Source of the DNA: Pseudomonas sp. Root562
GTDB taxonomy: Bacteria; Pseudomonadota; Gammaproteobacteria; Pseudomonadales; Pseudomonadaceae
Assembly (NCBI RefSeq): GCF_001427125.1
Contig: NZ_LMGK01000020.1
Coordinates: 299,317-363,316 of the forward strand
Length of the DNA: 64,000 nucleotides
Direction of reading: 5' to 3'
Of the stretch, positions 43,060-50,908 are shown piece after piece; within the stretch, counting starts at the first letter, position 1, and every line of letters starts with the position of its first letter. A model generated the notes under the pieces. It was given only the letters and a program-made list of their open reading frames with translations, was not told the origin of the DNA and searched no databases. A program made the position numbers and the translations under genes.

Positions 43060-43542
43060 ATGACAGTCAAAACCTCCGATCTTTGCGATCAATACCCAGA
43101 CTCAATTCGCGTACTGGCCCCGATTTTTCAGGACTTTGGCGGCAAAAATGATTTCGAGGGACGCGCCTTCACCCTCAAATGTTTCGAGGACAATTCCCGG
43201 ATCAAGGAAATAAGCAGTCTGCCGGGGCACGGCCGGGTGTTGGTGGTGGACGGAGGCGGCAGTGACCGCTACGCGCTGTTCGGCGATGTGATCGCTGAAG
43301 ATCTGGTCAAGAACGGCTGGGCCGGTGTGATGATTTACGGTTACATCCGCGACAAAGCGGCATTACGTGACATGCCGATCGCCATCAAGGCACTGGGCAC
43401 ATCACCGCGAAAGACCGTCAAACGAAACGAAGGGCAGATTGGCATAACGGTGGAATTCGCCGGGCACACCATCGCCGATGGCGACCAGCTGTTCGGCGAT
43501 GATGATGGCGTGGTGTTGTTAAACGAGCTGAGCGCTAGCTGA
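43060..43542 (+). CDS. RraA-fold protein (RraA / 4-hydroxy-4-methyl-2-oxoglutarate aldolase family)
   Basis: A 160-residue trimeric-fold protein. TSDLCDQYPDSIRVLAPIFQDFGGK and VLVVDGGGSDRYALFGDVIAEDLVKNGWAGVMIYGYIRD carry the G-x-x-x-x-x-x-x-G-D-x-x-A motif that in HMG aldolases holds metal and pyruvate. AGGAGA 8 bases upstream sets the start and excludes a 24-residue extension. True RraA inhibits RNase E; in a catabolic island an aldolase/decarboxylase role on a 2-oxo acid is equally likely. Its 3' end overlaps the convergent GntR gene by 8 bases. Confidence 0.83.
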   Translation: MTVKTSDLCDQYPDSIRVLAPIFQDFGGKNDFEGRAFTLKCFEDNSRIKEISSLPGHGRVLVVDGGGSDRYALFGDVIAEDLVKNGWAGVMIYGYIRDKAALRDMPIAIKALGTSPRKTVKRNEGQIGITVEFAGHTIADGDQLFGDDDGVVLLNELSAS

Positions 43543-44527
43543 CGACCGATATCTCAAGGCTGCGCTGGTATTCCAGCTCATCCTTGGCCTCTTTATCAGT
43601 TTTTTGCCGCCCGACCACATCAAGGTGGTTGCGTAGAAATTCCGCCGCCTCCTCTCGCTGTCCACTTTCGATGAGATCAAGAAGATGGATGTGTTCTTTA
43701 CATTGGTTGATCAGGCGAGGCCGATCCACGTTGGCCTTGTAGGCCATGAAACGACGCAGTTGGTTCTGGCGGCGGATTGCCTCAAGAAAAAAAGCGTTGC
43801 CCGAGCAGCGCACCACCAGCTCATGAAGCTGCGAACCGATCTGGAACAGCTGCGATCGCGACAAGGTGAAAATGTCGCCATCGAGCAGTTGCTGCTGGAT
43901 TTCCCGCGCTTTGGCAAACGCAGGCTTATCCACCTCGTAACCAGGCTCCAATACGGCGGCCGGTTCGATTGCCATGCGAAAACGGTAGCTCTGAATATGG
44001 GCTTTGGAGTCATGCAGAAAACTGTTGATCTCCCACCCCTGCCCAGGCTTGCGCTCAATCATTGCCTCATTGGCCAGCCGGGTCAGAACCTTCATGAGCT
44101 GCCCTCTGGGCACCTCATATTTGCGCATCAATTCGGCTTCAAAAAAAGTCGTGGGAATGTCACCACGCAAGACGTCGTCAACAACGCGCAAGTAGAAGTC
44201 TTCAAAGGGATCGACTTCCAGAGGGAGCTTGCGACTGTCGATTCCTCGCGCGTCAGCCGTCAGGAAATAACCCCGGTTCGGCTCCTTGGTCGCCAGACCC
44301 AATTCGGCCAACAACGCAAAACCTCGTCGAATCGGAGACCGGGACACTCCCAACTCCTTGGCAAAAGACTCCTCACGCAAAGGATCACCAGCGCGCATCG
44401 ACCGGGCCCTGGCCATGTCGATGATCTTGGGTGCCAACTGCTCCGCAAGGTCTTTCTTAATCTTGGGCTTCATTTTGGCTGGTTCGCCCACCAAGGGTTG
44501 TTGAAGAGTCGATTCTGCTGAATTCAT
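43535..44527 (-). CDS. GntR family regulator with an extra winged-helix-like segment and FCD-type domain
   Basis: A 330-residue protein built like the other GntR regulator of the island: winged helix at about residues 30-90 (RSMRAGDPLREESFAKELGVSRSPIRRGFALL), a second one at about 120-170 (IPTTFFEAELMRKYEVPRGQLMKVLTRLANEAMIERKPGQGWEI), then an FCD-type helical domain. The N-terminus has a Lys-rich extension. It is divergent from the racemase-fold/OtnI operon and probably recognises the repeated ATTGTACT sites. The ligand is unknown. Confidence 0.87.
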   Translation of the reverse strand: MNSAESTLQQPLVGEPAKMKPKIKKDLAEQLAPKIIDMARARSMRAGDPLREESFAKELGVSRSPIRRGFALLAELGLATKEPNRGYFLTADARGIDSRKLPLEVDPFEDFYLRVVDDVLRGDIPTTFFEAELMRKYEVPRGQLMKVLTRLANEAMIERKPGQGWEINSFLHDSKAHIQSYRFRMAIEPAAVLEPGYEVDKPAFAKAREIQQQLLDGDIFTLSRSQLFQIGSQLHELVVRCSGNAFFLEAIRRQNQLRRFMAYKANVDRPRLINQCKEHIHLLDLIESGQREEAAEFLRNHLDVVGRQKTDKEAKDELEYQRSLEISVVS

Positions 44528-44695
44528 GGAAACCGGTAATCAGAGGAGGATGACGTGCATAGCCCGGTATGGAGTGATTACACCCGAATCCAAGCTTTAA
44601 AGAAAAATAACACACCTGATGCACATCAACACGCCAGTGACAATTCAGGGCTTCACCGTACACCCACTTGACCTACAGTAACGCAGGAAACCGTC

Positions 44696-45355
44696 ATGAC
44701 CGCACCACGCATCTATCTGATCCATGCAACGCCAGTAGCCATAGACCCCATCACTGAGGCGTTCACACGACTTTGGCCTGAGGCCAGGCTGGCCAATTTA
44801 TTGGAGGATTCACTCTCTAGCGATTTGGCCGAGGCCGGTGAGCTGACCCCGGACTTGAGCCAGCGGTTCTTGAAACTCGCGACCTACGCCGCAGAGTCCG
44901 GTGCTGATGCGATCCTGTTTACGTGCTCGGCATTTGGTGAGGCGATCGACTTGTGCAAGCGCTCGCTGAGCATTCCGGTGCTTAAACCGAACGAAGCCAT
45001 GATCGAGGCGGCCCTTCAACGCACAGCAAGAATCACCATCCTTGCGACATTCCAGCCGGCCATTGCATCGATGACCGAGGAATTTTTAGCCCACGCGGGA
45101 CAACTGGGCGTCGATATCGAGCTCGACACCCTTGTTTGTCCAGAAGCACTCGCCGAACTGCGCAAGGGAAATGCTGAACGCCATGACGCGCTGATCGTCG
45201 ATTCAGCTCGCTCCCCAACCAATAGCGAATTGTTGTGCTTTGCCCAGTTCTCCATGACCAGCGCAGCACAACAAGTGAGTCAAGCGAGTGGCCTGCCCGT
45301 ACTGACAACACCCGACAGCGCCGTGTTGAAGCTGCGTGACCTTCTCAAAGCCTGA
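44696..45355 (+). CDS. Aspartate/glutamate racemase family protein
   Basis: A 219-residue protein of the Asp/Glu/hydantoin racemase fold. The first active-site cysteine is in ILFTCSAFGEAID (Cys77). At the place of the second cysteine the sequence is FAQFSM, so the two-base racemase mechanism is unlikely; this subfamily resembles arylmalonate decarboxylase/maleate isomerase relatives with one cysteine. It is the first gene of a plus-strand set (27 bases before the OtnI-like gene), so it likely isomerises or decarboxylates an acid intermediate. Confidence 0.8.
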   Translation: MTAPRIYLIHATPVAIDPITEAFTRLWPEARLANLLEDSLSSDLAEAGELTPDLSQRFLKLATYAAESGADAILFTCSAFGEAIDLCKRSLSIPVLKPNEAMIEAALQRTARITILATFQPAIASMTEEFLAHAGQLGVDIELDTLVCPEALAELRKGNAERHDALIVDSARSPTNSELLCFAQFSMTSAAQQVSQASGLPVLTTPDSAVLKLRDLLKA

Positions 45356-45382
45356 TACAGATCGAATATTCAAGGAGTCCCC

Positions 45383-46171
45383 ATGACCAGGTTGAACGCA
45401 CACATCGGCTTCCAGTTTACGGAGTTGCCTTTCCTGGAGCGGTTCTCGGCGGCGGCCAACGCGGGTTTTCGAGCGGTCGAGTTCCCCTCGCCCTACGAAT
45501 ACGAAGCACCGCAAATAGCAGAGCTTCTCTGCGAGCATGAACTGCAGATGGTGCAATTCGCCGCGCCATCGGGGCCAACCAAAGGCACTACCGGCATTTG
45601 CAGTTCAAAAGAAGCATTTCGATCTGATCTGATCAAAGCCGTCGACTATGCAAATGCACTCGACTGCCGAATGGTTCACCTGATGTCAGGAGTGTCGCAG
45701 GCTGCACTTGGGATCATTGCCGATAGCAGCACTTACCGACGCAATTTGAAGTACGCCGTAGAGTTCTTGTCTGGAGAAGGCATCGAGCCTTTGATTGAAG
45801 TCATAAGCTCAGATGAAGTCCCAGGTTACCTGATGAGCCGATACGACTTCGCCGAAGAGATGCTTCAGACACTGCCCAGCCTTGGACTCATCCTGGACAC
45901 GTACCACACCGAGCTTCTAGGCGAGGATTGCCTGCGCAAGCTCAATCAATGGTGGTCTCGGGTAAGTCACATCCAGGTCGCCGACTTTCCCGGCCGCAAC
46001 GAGCCAGGCACAGGCAACATCGACTTCCCAAAGCTGCTCTCCATGCTTGAAGACCGGGCCTATCAGGGCTGGGTGGGTTGCGAGTACCGCCCTCGCACCT
46101 CGACTCTCGATGGGCTGGAAGAACTCCGGAGGATCATGATGCCGCATCCTCACGAGGATGACCGTTGGTAA
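45383..46171 (+). CDS. otnI: 2-oxo-tetronate isomerase-like (hydroxypyruvate isomerase family, OtnI)
   Basis: A 262-residue xylose-isomerase-like TIM barrel. Metal ligands can be placed: Glu in PLIEVISSDE (about 139), Asp in LILDTYH (about 173), and Glu in VGCEYRP (about 234). IQVADFPGRNEPGTGNIDF is the signature of the hydroxypyruvate isomerase/OtnI group. OtnI converts 2-oxo-tetronate to 3-oxo-tetronate, the substrate of the OtnK-type kinase in this island. AAGGAG 7-8 bases upstream. Confidence 0.87.
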   Translation: MTRLNAHIGFQFTELPFLERFSAAANAGFRAVEFPSPYEYEAPQIAELLCEHELQMVQFAAPSGPTKGTTGICSSKEAFRSDLIKAVDYANALDCRMVHLMSGVSQAALGIIADSSTYRRNLKYAVEFLSGEGIEPLIEVISSDEVPGYLMSRYDFAEEMLQTLPSLGLILDTYHTELLGEDCLRKLNQWWSRVSHIQVADFPGRNEPGTGNIDFPKLLSMLEDRAYQGWVGCEYRPRTSTLDGLEELRRIMMPHPHEDDRW

Positions 46172-46193
46172 GAAATCGTTTCTTTTTGAAGAA

Positions 46194-46201
46194 ATTGTAC
46201 T
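46194..46201 (+). promoter_or_regulatory. ATTGTACT site upstream of the SDR gene
   Basis: ATTGTACT followed by GCGTAATC, 104 bases before the SDR start. It matches the sites at 42886-42893 (minus) and 47141-47148. Candidate half of a shared operator. Confidence 0.35.
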
Positions 46202-46304
46202 GCGTAATCTTGCAAAACAATTTCGAGTGGAGTTTATTAGCCCTCAGTAGCCCTCGAAGGTTGCAGGCAATACTCCCAACAAAAAACACAACAGGAGTTT
46301 ACGC

Positions 46305-47048
46305 ATGAGCAAAAAGATCGCATTTGTTACTGCAGGCATGGGAAACCTGGGGACTGCAGTTTGCCAACGACTGGCACGTGACGGGTTCACCGTCGTCGCA
46401 GGATGCGGCCCTGACTCTCCCCTGAAGGACACCTGGCTCGCCCAACAAAAGGAGCTTGGTTTCAACTTCATCGCTTCTGAAGGTAGCGTTGCTGATTGGG
46501 AGTCCTGCCAAAAGGCTTTCGATCAAATCAAGAAAAATGTCGGCCCTGTTGACGTTCTGATCAACAATGCCGGTACCGCTCGCAATGTTGTATTCCATGA
46601 CATGCAGCCCAATGACTGGGCTACCGTCATCGACACCAATCTCAATTCGCTATTCAACGTAACCAAACAGGTTATCGATGGCATGGCCGAACGAGGCTGG
46701 GGACGAGTGATCAACATCTCCTCTGTAAATGCTCAACTGGGCCAGGTAGGTCAGGTCAACTACTCCACTGCCAAATCCGCAATTCGAGGCTTCACTCGCG
46801 CACTGGCACGAGAAGTCGGCTCCCGCGGGGTCACCGTCAATACCGTCTCTCCTGGATACATCGCCACTGCCAAGCTCAAGTCCGTCACCACGGCGGACGC
46901 GATGGATCGCATCATTCAGGACATTCCGACTCGTCGCCTGGGAACACCCGAGGAGATCGCAGCGGTGTGCGCCTGGCTAGCCTCCGATGAAGCCGGTTAC
47001 GCAAACGGTGCCGACTTCTCGCTCAATGGCGGCCTTCACATGAGTTGA
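46305..47048 (+). CDS. SDR oxidoreductase closely resembling acetoacetyl-CoA reductase (PhaB)
   Basis: A 247-residue short-chain dehydrogenase with catalytic Ser-Tyr-Lys (ISSVNAQLGQVGQVNYSTAKSA, about residues 138-159) and NNAG. Many stretches read like PhaB: VVAGCGPDSP, LGFNFIASEGSVADW, LFNVTKQVIDGMAERGWGR and the C-terminal GADFSLNGGLHMS. The cofactor motif is TAGMGNLG, with Ala where PhaB has Gly. No phaA or phaC is nearby, so it may have been recruited to reduce or oxidise an acid-sugar intermediate. It is flanked by OtnI and the transporter. Confidence 0.85.
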   Translation: MSKKIAFVTAGMGNLGTAVCQRLARDGFTVVAGCGPDSPLKDTWLAQQKELGFNFIASEGSVADWESCQKAFDQIKKNVGPVDVLINNAGTARNVVFHDMQPNDWATVIDTNLNSLFNVTKQVIDGMAERGWGRVINISSVNAQLGQVGQVNYSTAKSAIRGFTRALAREVGSRGVTVNTVSPGYIATAKLKSVTTADAMDRIIQDIPTRRLGTPEEIAAVCAWLASDEAGYANGADFSLNGGLHMS

Positions 47049-47140
47049 TACTCGTGTGAGACTCAGCGGCGACCCGCTGGATCAAACCAAAAATACAGCG
47101 GGAACCTTGATGCGCTTTTTGCGCAGATCCCATAAAAACA

Positions 47141-47150
47141 ATTGTACTTT
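47141..47150 (+). promoter_or_regulatory. ATTGTACTTT site upstream of the transporter gene
   Basis: The same 10 bases as at the dehydrogenase/RraA promoter, followed by ACG, only 18 bases before the transporter start. A repressor bound here would block transcription or ribosome access. Confidence 0.4.
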
Positions 47151-47167
47151 ACGTCAAGGTGATACAA

Positions 47168-48502
47168 ATGCTCTCAATACTCGGCTACGGCATGATCGTG
47201 ACCTTCATGGCACTGATCATGACCAAGCGGTTGTCACCGTTGGTAGCGATGACAACAGTTCCGATCGTTTTCGCACTCATGGCAGGCTTCGGTCCGGACA
47301 TGGGCAACATGATGATCGATGGCCTGAAAAAGGTAGCGCCAACCGCCGTCATGGTGATGTTCGCGATCCTCTACTTTGGCGTGATGTTCGATACAGGCCT
47401 GTTCGATCCGATCATTCGCAAGTTCATCAAACTGATCAACGGCGACCCGATGAAGGCGGTCGTTTTCGCGACCCTGCTGGCAGGCATGGTGTCGCTGGAC
47501 GGCGACGGTTCGACAACCTACATGATCACCGTCACGGCGATGCTGCCTCTGTTCAAGCGACTCAGACTCGAACCCTTGTCACTGACCTGTGTAGTCATTC
47601 TGGCGGCAAGCGTGACAAACCTGTTGCCATGGGGCGGCCCACTTGCACGTGCCGCAGCTTCCTTGCAGGTCGATACGTCCGAGCTGTTCATCCCGCTTAT
47701 TCCCGTTATGGTAGTGGGCTTCCTCGGCGTGCTGGCGCTGGCTTACTTCATCGGTATTCGCGAGCGTCAACGTCTCGGAAGACTGCGTCTGTCAGTGGGT
47801 GCTGCTGCCACCGTTTTTGACGATGAGACTGACGAAGGTCTGCCATCGATGTCAGACGAAAATGCCGAACTGCGTCGTCCAAAACTGTTTTGGTTGAACG
47901 CGGGTCTGACGATTGCTTTGATGGCTGGCCTGGTGGTGGAAATATTGCCACTTTCCATTTTGTTCATGGTCGCGTTCTCCGTCGCATTGGTGATCAACTA
48001 CCCACACATGAACGATCAGCGTCGTCGCATTTCCGCGCACGCTCCAACAGCCCTGAACCAGATTGCGATCTTCCTGGCAGCCGGCATTCTGGCGGGTATC
48101 CTCTCCGGGACGGGCATGGTCAACGCGATGTCCGCCAGCTTCCTGGCAATGCTTCCTGCAACCTGGGGCCCGTACATGGCTCCGATCACCGCGCTGGCGA
48201 GTATCCCGGGCACGTTCTTCATGTCCAATGACGCCTTCTACTATGGTGTGCTTCCAGTACTCGCCAAGGCTGCCGAGGTTTATGGCATTACCCACGCTGA
48301 AATCGGCCGGGCCTCGCTGGTAGGTCAACCAGTTCACCTTCTGAGTCCTCTTGTGGCCTCGACCTACTTACTTTGCGGTCTGGCTGGTGTGGAGTTCAGC
48401 GACCACCAGAAATACACCATGAAATGGGCGTTTGCGCTCAGTTTCCTGATCCTGCTCGCTTGCTTGCTACTGGGCTTGTTCCCTCTGGCAGCGGGTGTCT
48501 AA
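47168..48502 (+). CDS. CitMHS family carboxylate transporter
   Basis: A 444-residue transporter with about 12 hydrophobic helices. It belongs to the CitMHS family (Mg2+- or Ca2+-citrate:H+ symporters and relatives): MAGMVSLDGDGSTTYMITVTAMLPL, NLLPWGGPLARAAASLQVD and MSNDAFYYGVLPVLAKAA are the family core motifs. AAGGTG 7 bases before the ATG decides the start over an earlier GTG. Last gene of the racemase-OtnI-SDR series, followed by a strong terminator. It is the probable uptake system for the island's substrate, which may be a hydroxy acid rather than citrate. Confidence 0.9.
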   Translation: MLSILGYGMIVTFMALIMTKRLSPLVAMTTVPIVFALMAGFGPDMGNMMIDGLKKVAPTAVMVMFAILYFGVMFDTGLFDPIIRKFIKLINGDPMKAVVFATLLAGMVSLDGDGSTTYMITVTAMLPLFKRLRLEPLSLTCVVILAASVTNLLPWGGPLARAAASLQVDTSELFIPLIPVMVVGFLGVLALAYFIGIRERQRLGRLRLSVGAAATVFDDETDEGLPSMSDENAELRRPKLFWLNAGLTIALMAGLVVEILPLSILFMVAFSVALVINYPHMNDQRRRISAHAPTALNQIAIFLAAGILAGILSGTGMVNAMSASFLAMLPATWGPYMAPITALASIPGTFFMSNDAFYYGVLPVLAKAAEVYGITHAEIGRASLVGQPVHLLSPLVASTYLLCGLAGVEFSDHQKYTMKWAFALSFLILLACLLLGLFPLAAGV

Positions 48503-48544
48503 GGGGAGGTGAGGAACAACTAGCATCACCGCTGCAAACCAATA

Positions 48545-48580
48545 AAAAATCCCGGAAACAGAAATGTTTTCGGGATTTTT
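48545..48580 (+). terminator. Intrinsic terminator of the acid-sugar island
   Basis: A 16-base stem with one G-T pair (AAAAATCCCGGAAACA / TGTTTTCGGGATTTTT), GAAA loop, ending in a T7 run, 43 bases after the transporter stop. Textbook shape. Confidence 0.9.
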
Positions 48581-48584
48581 TTCG

Positions 48585-48892
48585 TTCGATCAAGATCGCA
48601 AAATACATTGGGTTTGTTAGCCCAGCGCGGTGCTTTTACATTGCCCCCAAGCATCACCTCAGCCATGGCAGTCACGTGCGCAAGCCAACTCTCTCGCCCA
48701 AGGACAAGCGCTGTCCAAGGCCTGCCCTGAAGCGAAGGGAGTTCATCGAAATAGTCTGGTTGAACGCACTAGTGCTGGATATGCCCTGCTCAAGTCAGCA
48801 TGTAAGCGCGCTGACTGCGCTTTGCACCCGTGTCCATTGCACCTTCCTGATAAGAAGTCAGAAGGTGTAAACCTTATTCAGGACGAGCCATA
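48585..48892. other. Intergenic stretch with no gene recognised
   Basis: About 300 bases between two terminators. Open frames across it have no ribosome site, poor codon bias and no recognisable motif. No RNA gene structure was seen. Confidence 0.4.
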
Positions 48893-48922
48893 AAAAATAA
48901 AAAAGCCCTGAATATCAGGGCT
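48893..48922 (-). terminator. Terminator of the TSUP permease gene
   Basis: On the minus strand, AGCCCTGA / TCAGGGCT with a 3-base loop followed by a T-rich run, 38 bases past the TSUP stop. Confidence 0.85.
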
Positions 48923-48959
48923 TGATGAATATTTTTTAGATTCTCCTAGGTGGTAAACC

Positions 48960-49745
48960 CTAGAACGCCAGTTTGTAACCGATCAACACCAACATCGTCG
49001 CCAGGCAAGGACGCAACAGCTCATCGGAGATGCGCCCGGTGAGGTGGCTGCCCAGGTAAATCCCCGGCAGCGAACCGACCAGCAGAAATCCCAGCACCTG
49101 CCAATCCATGTTGCCCATGCTCGCATGCCCCAGACCGGCCACCAGCGTCAGCGGGACGGCGTGGGCGATTTCCGTGCCGACCAGGCGACGGGTCGGCAGC
49201 AGCGGATAAAGGATAAACAACGCCACCGTACCCAACGCACCGGCGCCGATGGAGGTCAGTGCCACCATGGTGCCGAGCACGAGCCCGGTGATAACGGTCA
49301 GGACGTTGAGGCGCGGACCGCTTGGGTTGTAGTTGCCACCGGCGCGCTTGTGGGCGAAGTCCAGCAGGCGTTTCTTGAACAGAATCGCCAGCGCCGTGGC
49401 AAACAACACAAAGCCCAGGGCTTGCTTGATGATCGCGTTCATCGCGTCAGGGCTGGAATGCAATGTGCTGAGGAACCACAACGTCAGCATGACTGCCGGC
49501 ACGCTGCCGAGGGTCAGCCAACCGGTGATGTGCCAGTCGATGTTGTTGTTCTTTTTGTGAACAAGTACGCCACTGGATTTGGTAATGGCCGCGTACAGCA
49601 GGTCGGTGCCGACGGCGGTTGCCGGGTTGATTCCGAACCATAGCAGGATCGGGGTCATCAACGACCCGCCACCTACGCCTGTCATGCCGACGATGAAGCC
49701 GACAACCAGTCCGGCCACGACCAACCCGATGTTCACTAAATCCAT
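48960..49745 (-). CDS. TSUP (TauE/SafE) family membrane permease
   Basis: A 261-residue, eight-helix permease of the TauE/SafE family, which exports sulfite, sulfoacetate or similar anions. The paired repeats are visible: VGFIVGMTGVGGGSLMTPIL at the N-terminus and GTMVALTSIGAGALGTVAL in the second half. The M at residue 5 of a slightly longer frame gives the better start. Monocistronic. Confidence 0.9.
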   Translation of the reverse strand: MDLVNIGLVVAGLVVGFIVGMTGVGGGSLMTPILLWFGINPATAVGTDLLYAAITKSSGVLVHKKNNNIDWHITGWLTLGSVPAVMLTLWFLSTLHSSPDAMNAIIKQALGFVLFATALAILFKKRLLDFAHKRAGGNYNPSGPRLNVLTVITGLVLGTMVALTSIGAGALGTVALFILYPLLPTRRLVGTEIAHAVPLTLVAGLGHASMGNMDWQVLGFLLVGSLPGIYLGSHLTGRISDELLRPCLATMLVLIGYKLAF

Positions 49746-49951
49746 TGATACGTCCACATAGACCGCAGGGAAAATCTGGCCCGCAGCATAGCGATATTTC
49801 TTATAACCAGTTATATCGATGCGATCTATCTTTATGCCTAATACAGTTCCCTGCTCGCGAGGGAGGCAACGATGTCGAGCCCTTTCAGATCAATCGCTGT
49901 GTCTTGACGTTTTCGCCAGCAGGCTGGCGCCTGCAGGGGGTTGTGGGGATT

Positions 49952-50689
49952 TCACTGCACCGGGAGAAAATTCAGGAACAGCAGGCTTTGTGCATAGTTG
50001 AGGCCGATACGCCGGTAGCGCTCGTCAAGCATCTGGGTCAGCAAATCCAGGCGCGCGACGATCTTGCCGAACTCCACGGCAAAACTCAGGTTACTGCCCT
50101 CCTCCGAAATTTCGTTGGAAAACAGCATGGGCTGGCCATCCTTATTCTGTCGCTGGCTCAAAATCCAGGTGGCGATTTCGATGTTGCGGGCGGCGTTGCT
50201 GACAAACGTCGGGTTGATCGCGTCGGTCATGTAGAACTCCAGGCGATTACCGTGGGCGGTGACCAGCATGCTGCCGATGGCATAAATGAACGCGCCGACC
50301 CGGTCTCCGAGAAATTCCGGACTCATGGCAAAGCGCAACGCCGCCAGGTCTTTTTTCCCGCCCAGGGTGGGTAACGGCTGTTGCTGTTCGATGGCCATGC
50401 GCACTTGCTTGCCGGCAGTGCGGGCGTCGAGGAAGCCGGATTTTTTCAGCTCGTCGGGGTTGCGCAGGTACAACTTGCTCATCAGCAGGTAGAGGCTGTC
50501 GAGATTGTCACGCATGGCCAGCGTGGCCATGCGATCAACGCTGGTTTGCAGGAACTCCTGGGGTTTTCCATCACGTATCTGGCTGAAAAGATCATTGCCG
50601 GGCTGATGGCTGCAACCGCTGGCGCAGAGCAGCAACAGACCGGCCAGCAGGCGAACGCGGATAAGGTTGAAGGGCAACACTCGAACCAT
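49952..50689 (-). CDS. Predicted lipoprotein of unknown function
   Basis: A 245-residue protein with a lipoprotein signal (VRLLAGLLLLCASGCSHQ; the lipobox Cys is about residue 26). The mature part is largely helical and shows no recognised domain; MRDNLDSLYLLMSKLYLRNPDEL and AARNIEIATWILSQRQN are typical stretches. The start is uncertain because no strong ribosome site is present; a 15-residue longer version is possible. Outer-membrane or periplasmic location is expected. Confidence 0.75.
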   Translation of the reverse strand: MVRVLPFNLIRVRLLAGLLLLCASGCSHQPGNDLFSQIRDGKPQEFLQTSVDRMATLAMRDNLDSLYLLMSKLYLRNPDELKKSGFLDARTAGKQVRMAIEQQQPLPTLGGKKDLAALRFAMSPEFLGDRVGAFIYAIGSMLVTAHGNRLEFYMTDAINPTFVSNAARNIEIATWILSQRQNKDGQPMLFSNEISEEGSNLSFAVEFGKIVARLDLLTQMLDERYRRIGLNYAQSLLFLNFLPVQ

Positions 50690-50908
50690 AAGGGATTGGA
50701 CTGACACATTCCTGTGCGGCGGGATTCGCAGCAACGGCTATGGATAGAGCCGGTCAATTGGAAAAAGTGCAGTGTCGGGGGTGGGCAATCGATCATCGGC
50801 AGGGAAAGATCATTTGCACTTCGAAGGAATGGTGGATGACAGGCCGTCATCGCTGGCATGCCAGTTCCCACAGGTGCTGCGAACCGACGGCTTTATTGGA
50901 TGATGTCT

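Noticed and set aside
48373..48870. 165-codon open frame overlapping the transporter 3' end
   Set aside because: It starts inside the transporter gene in another frame and crosses its terminator.
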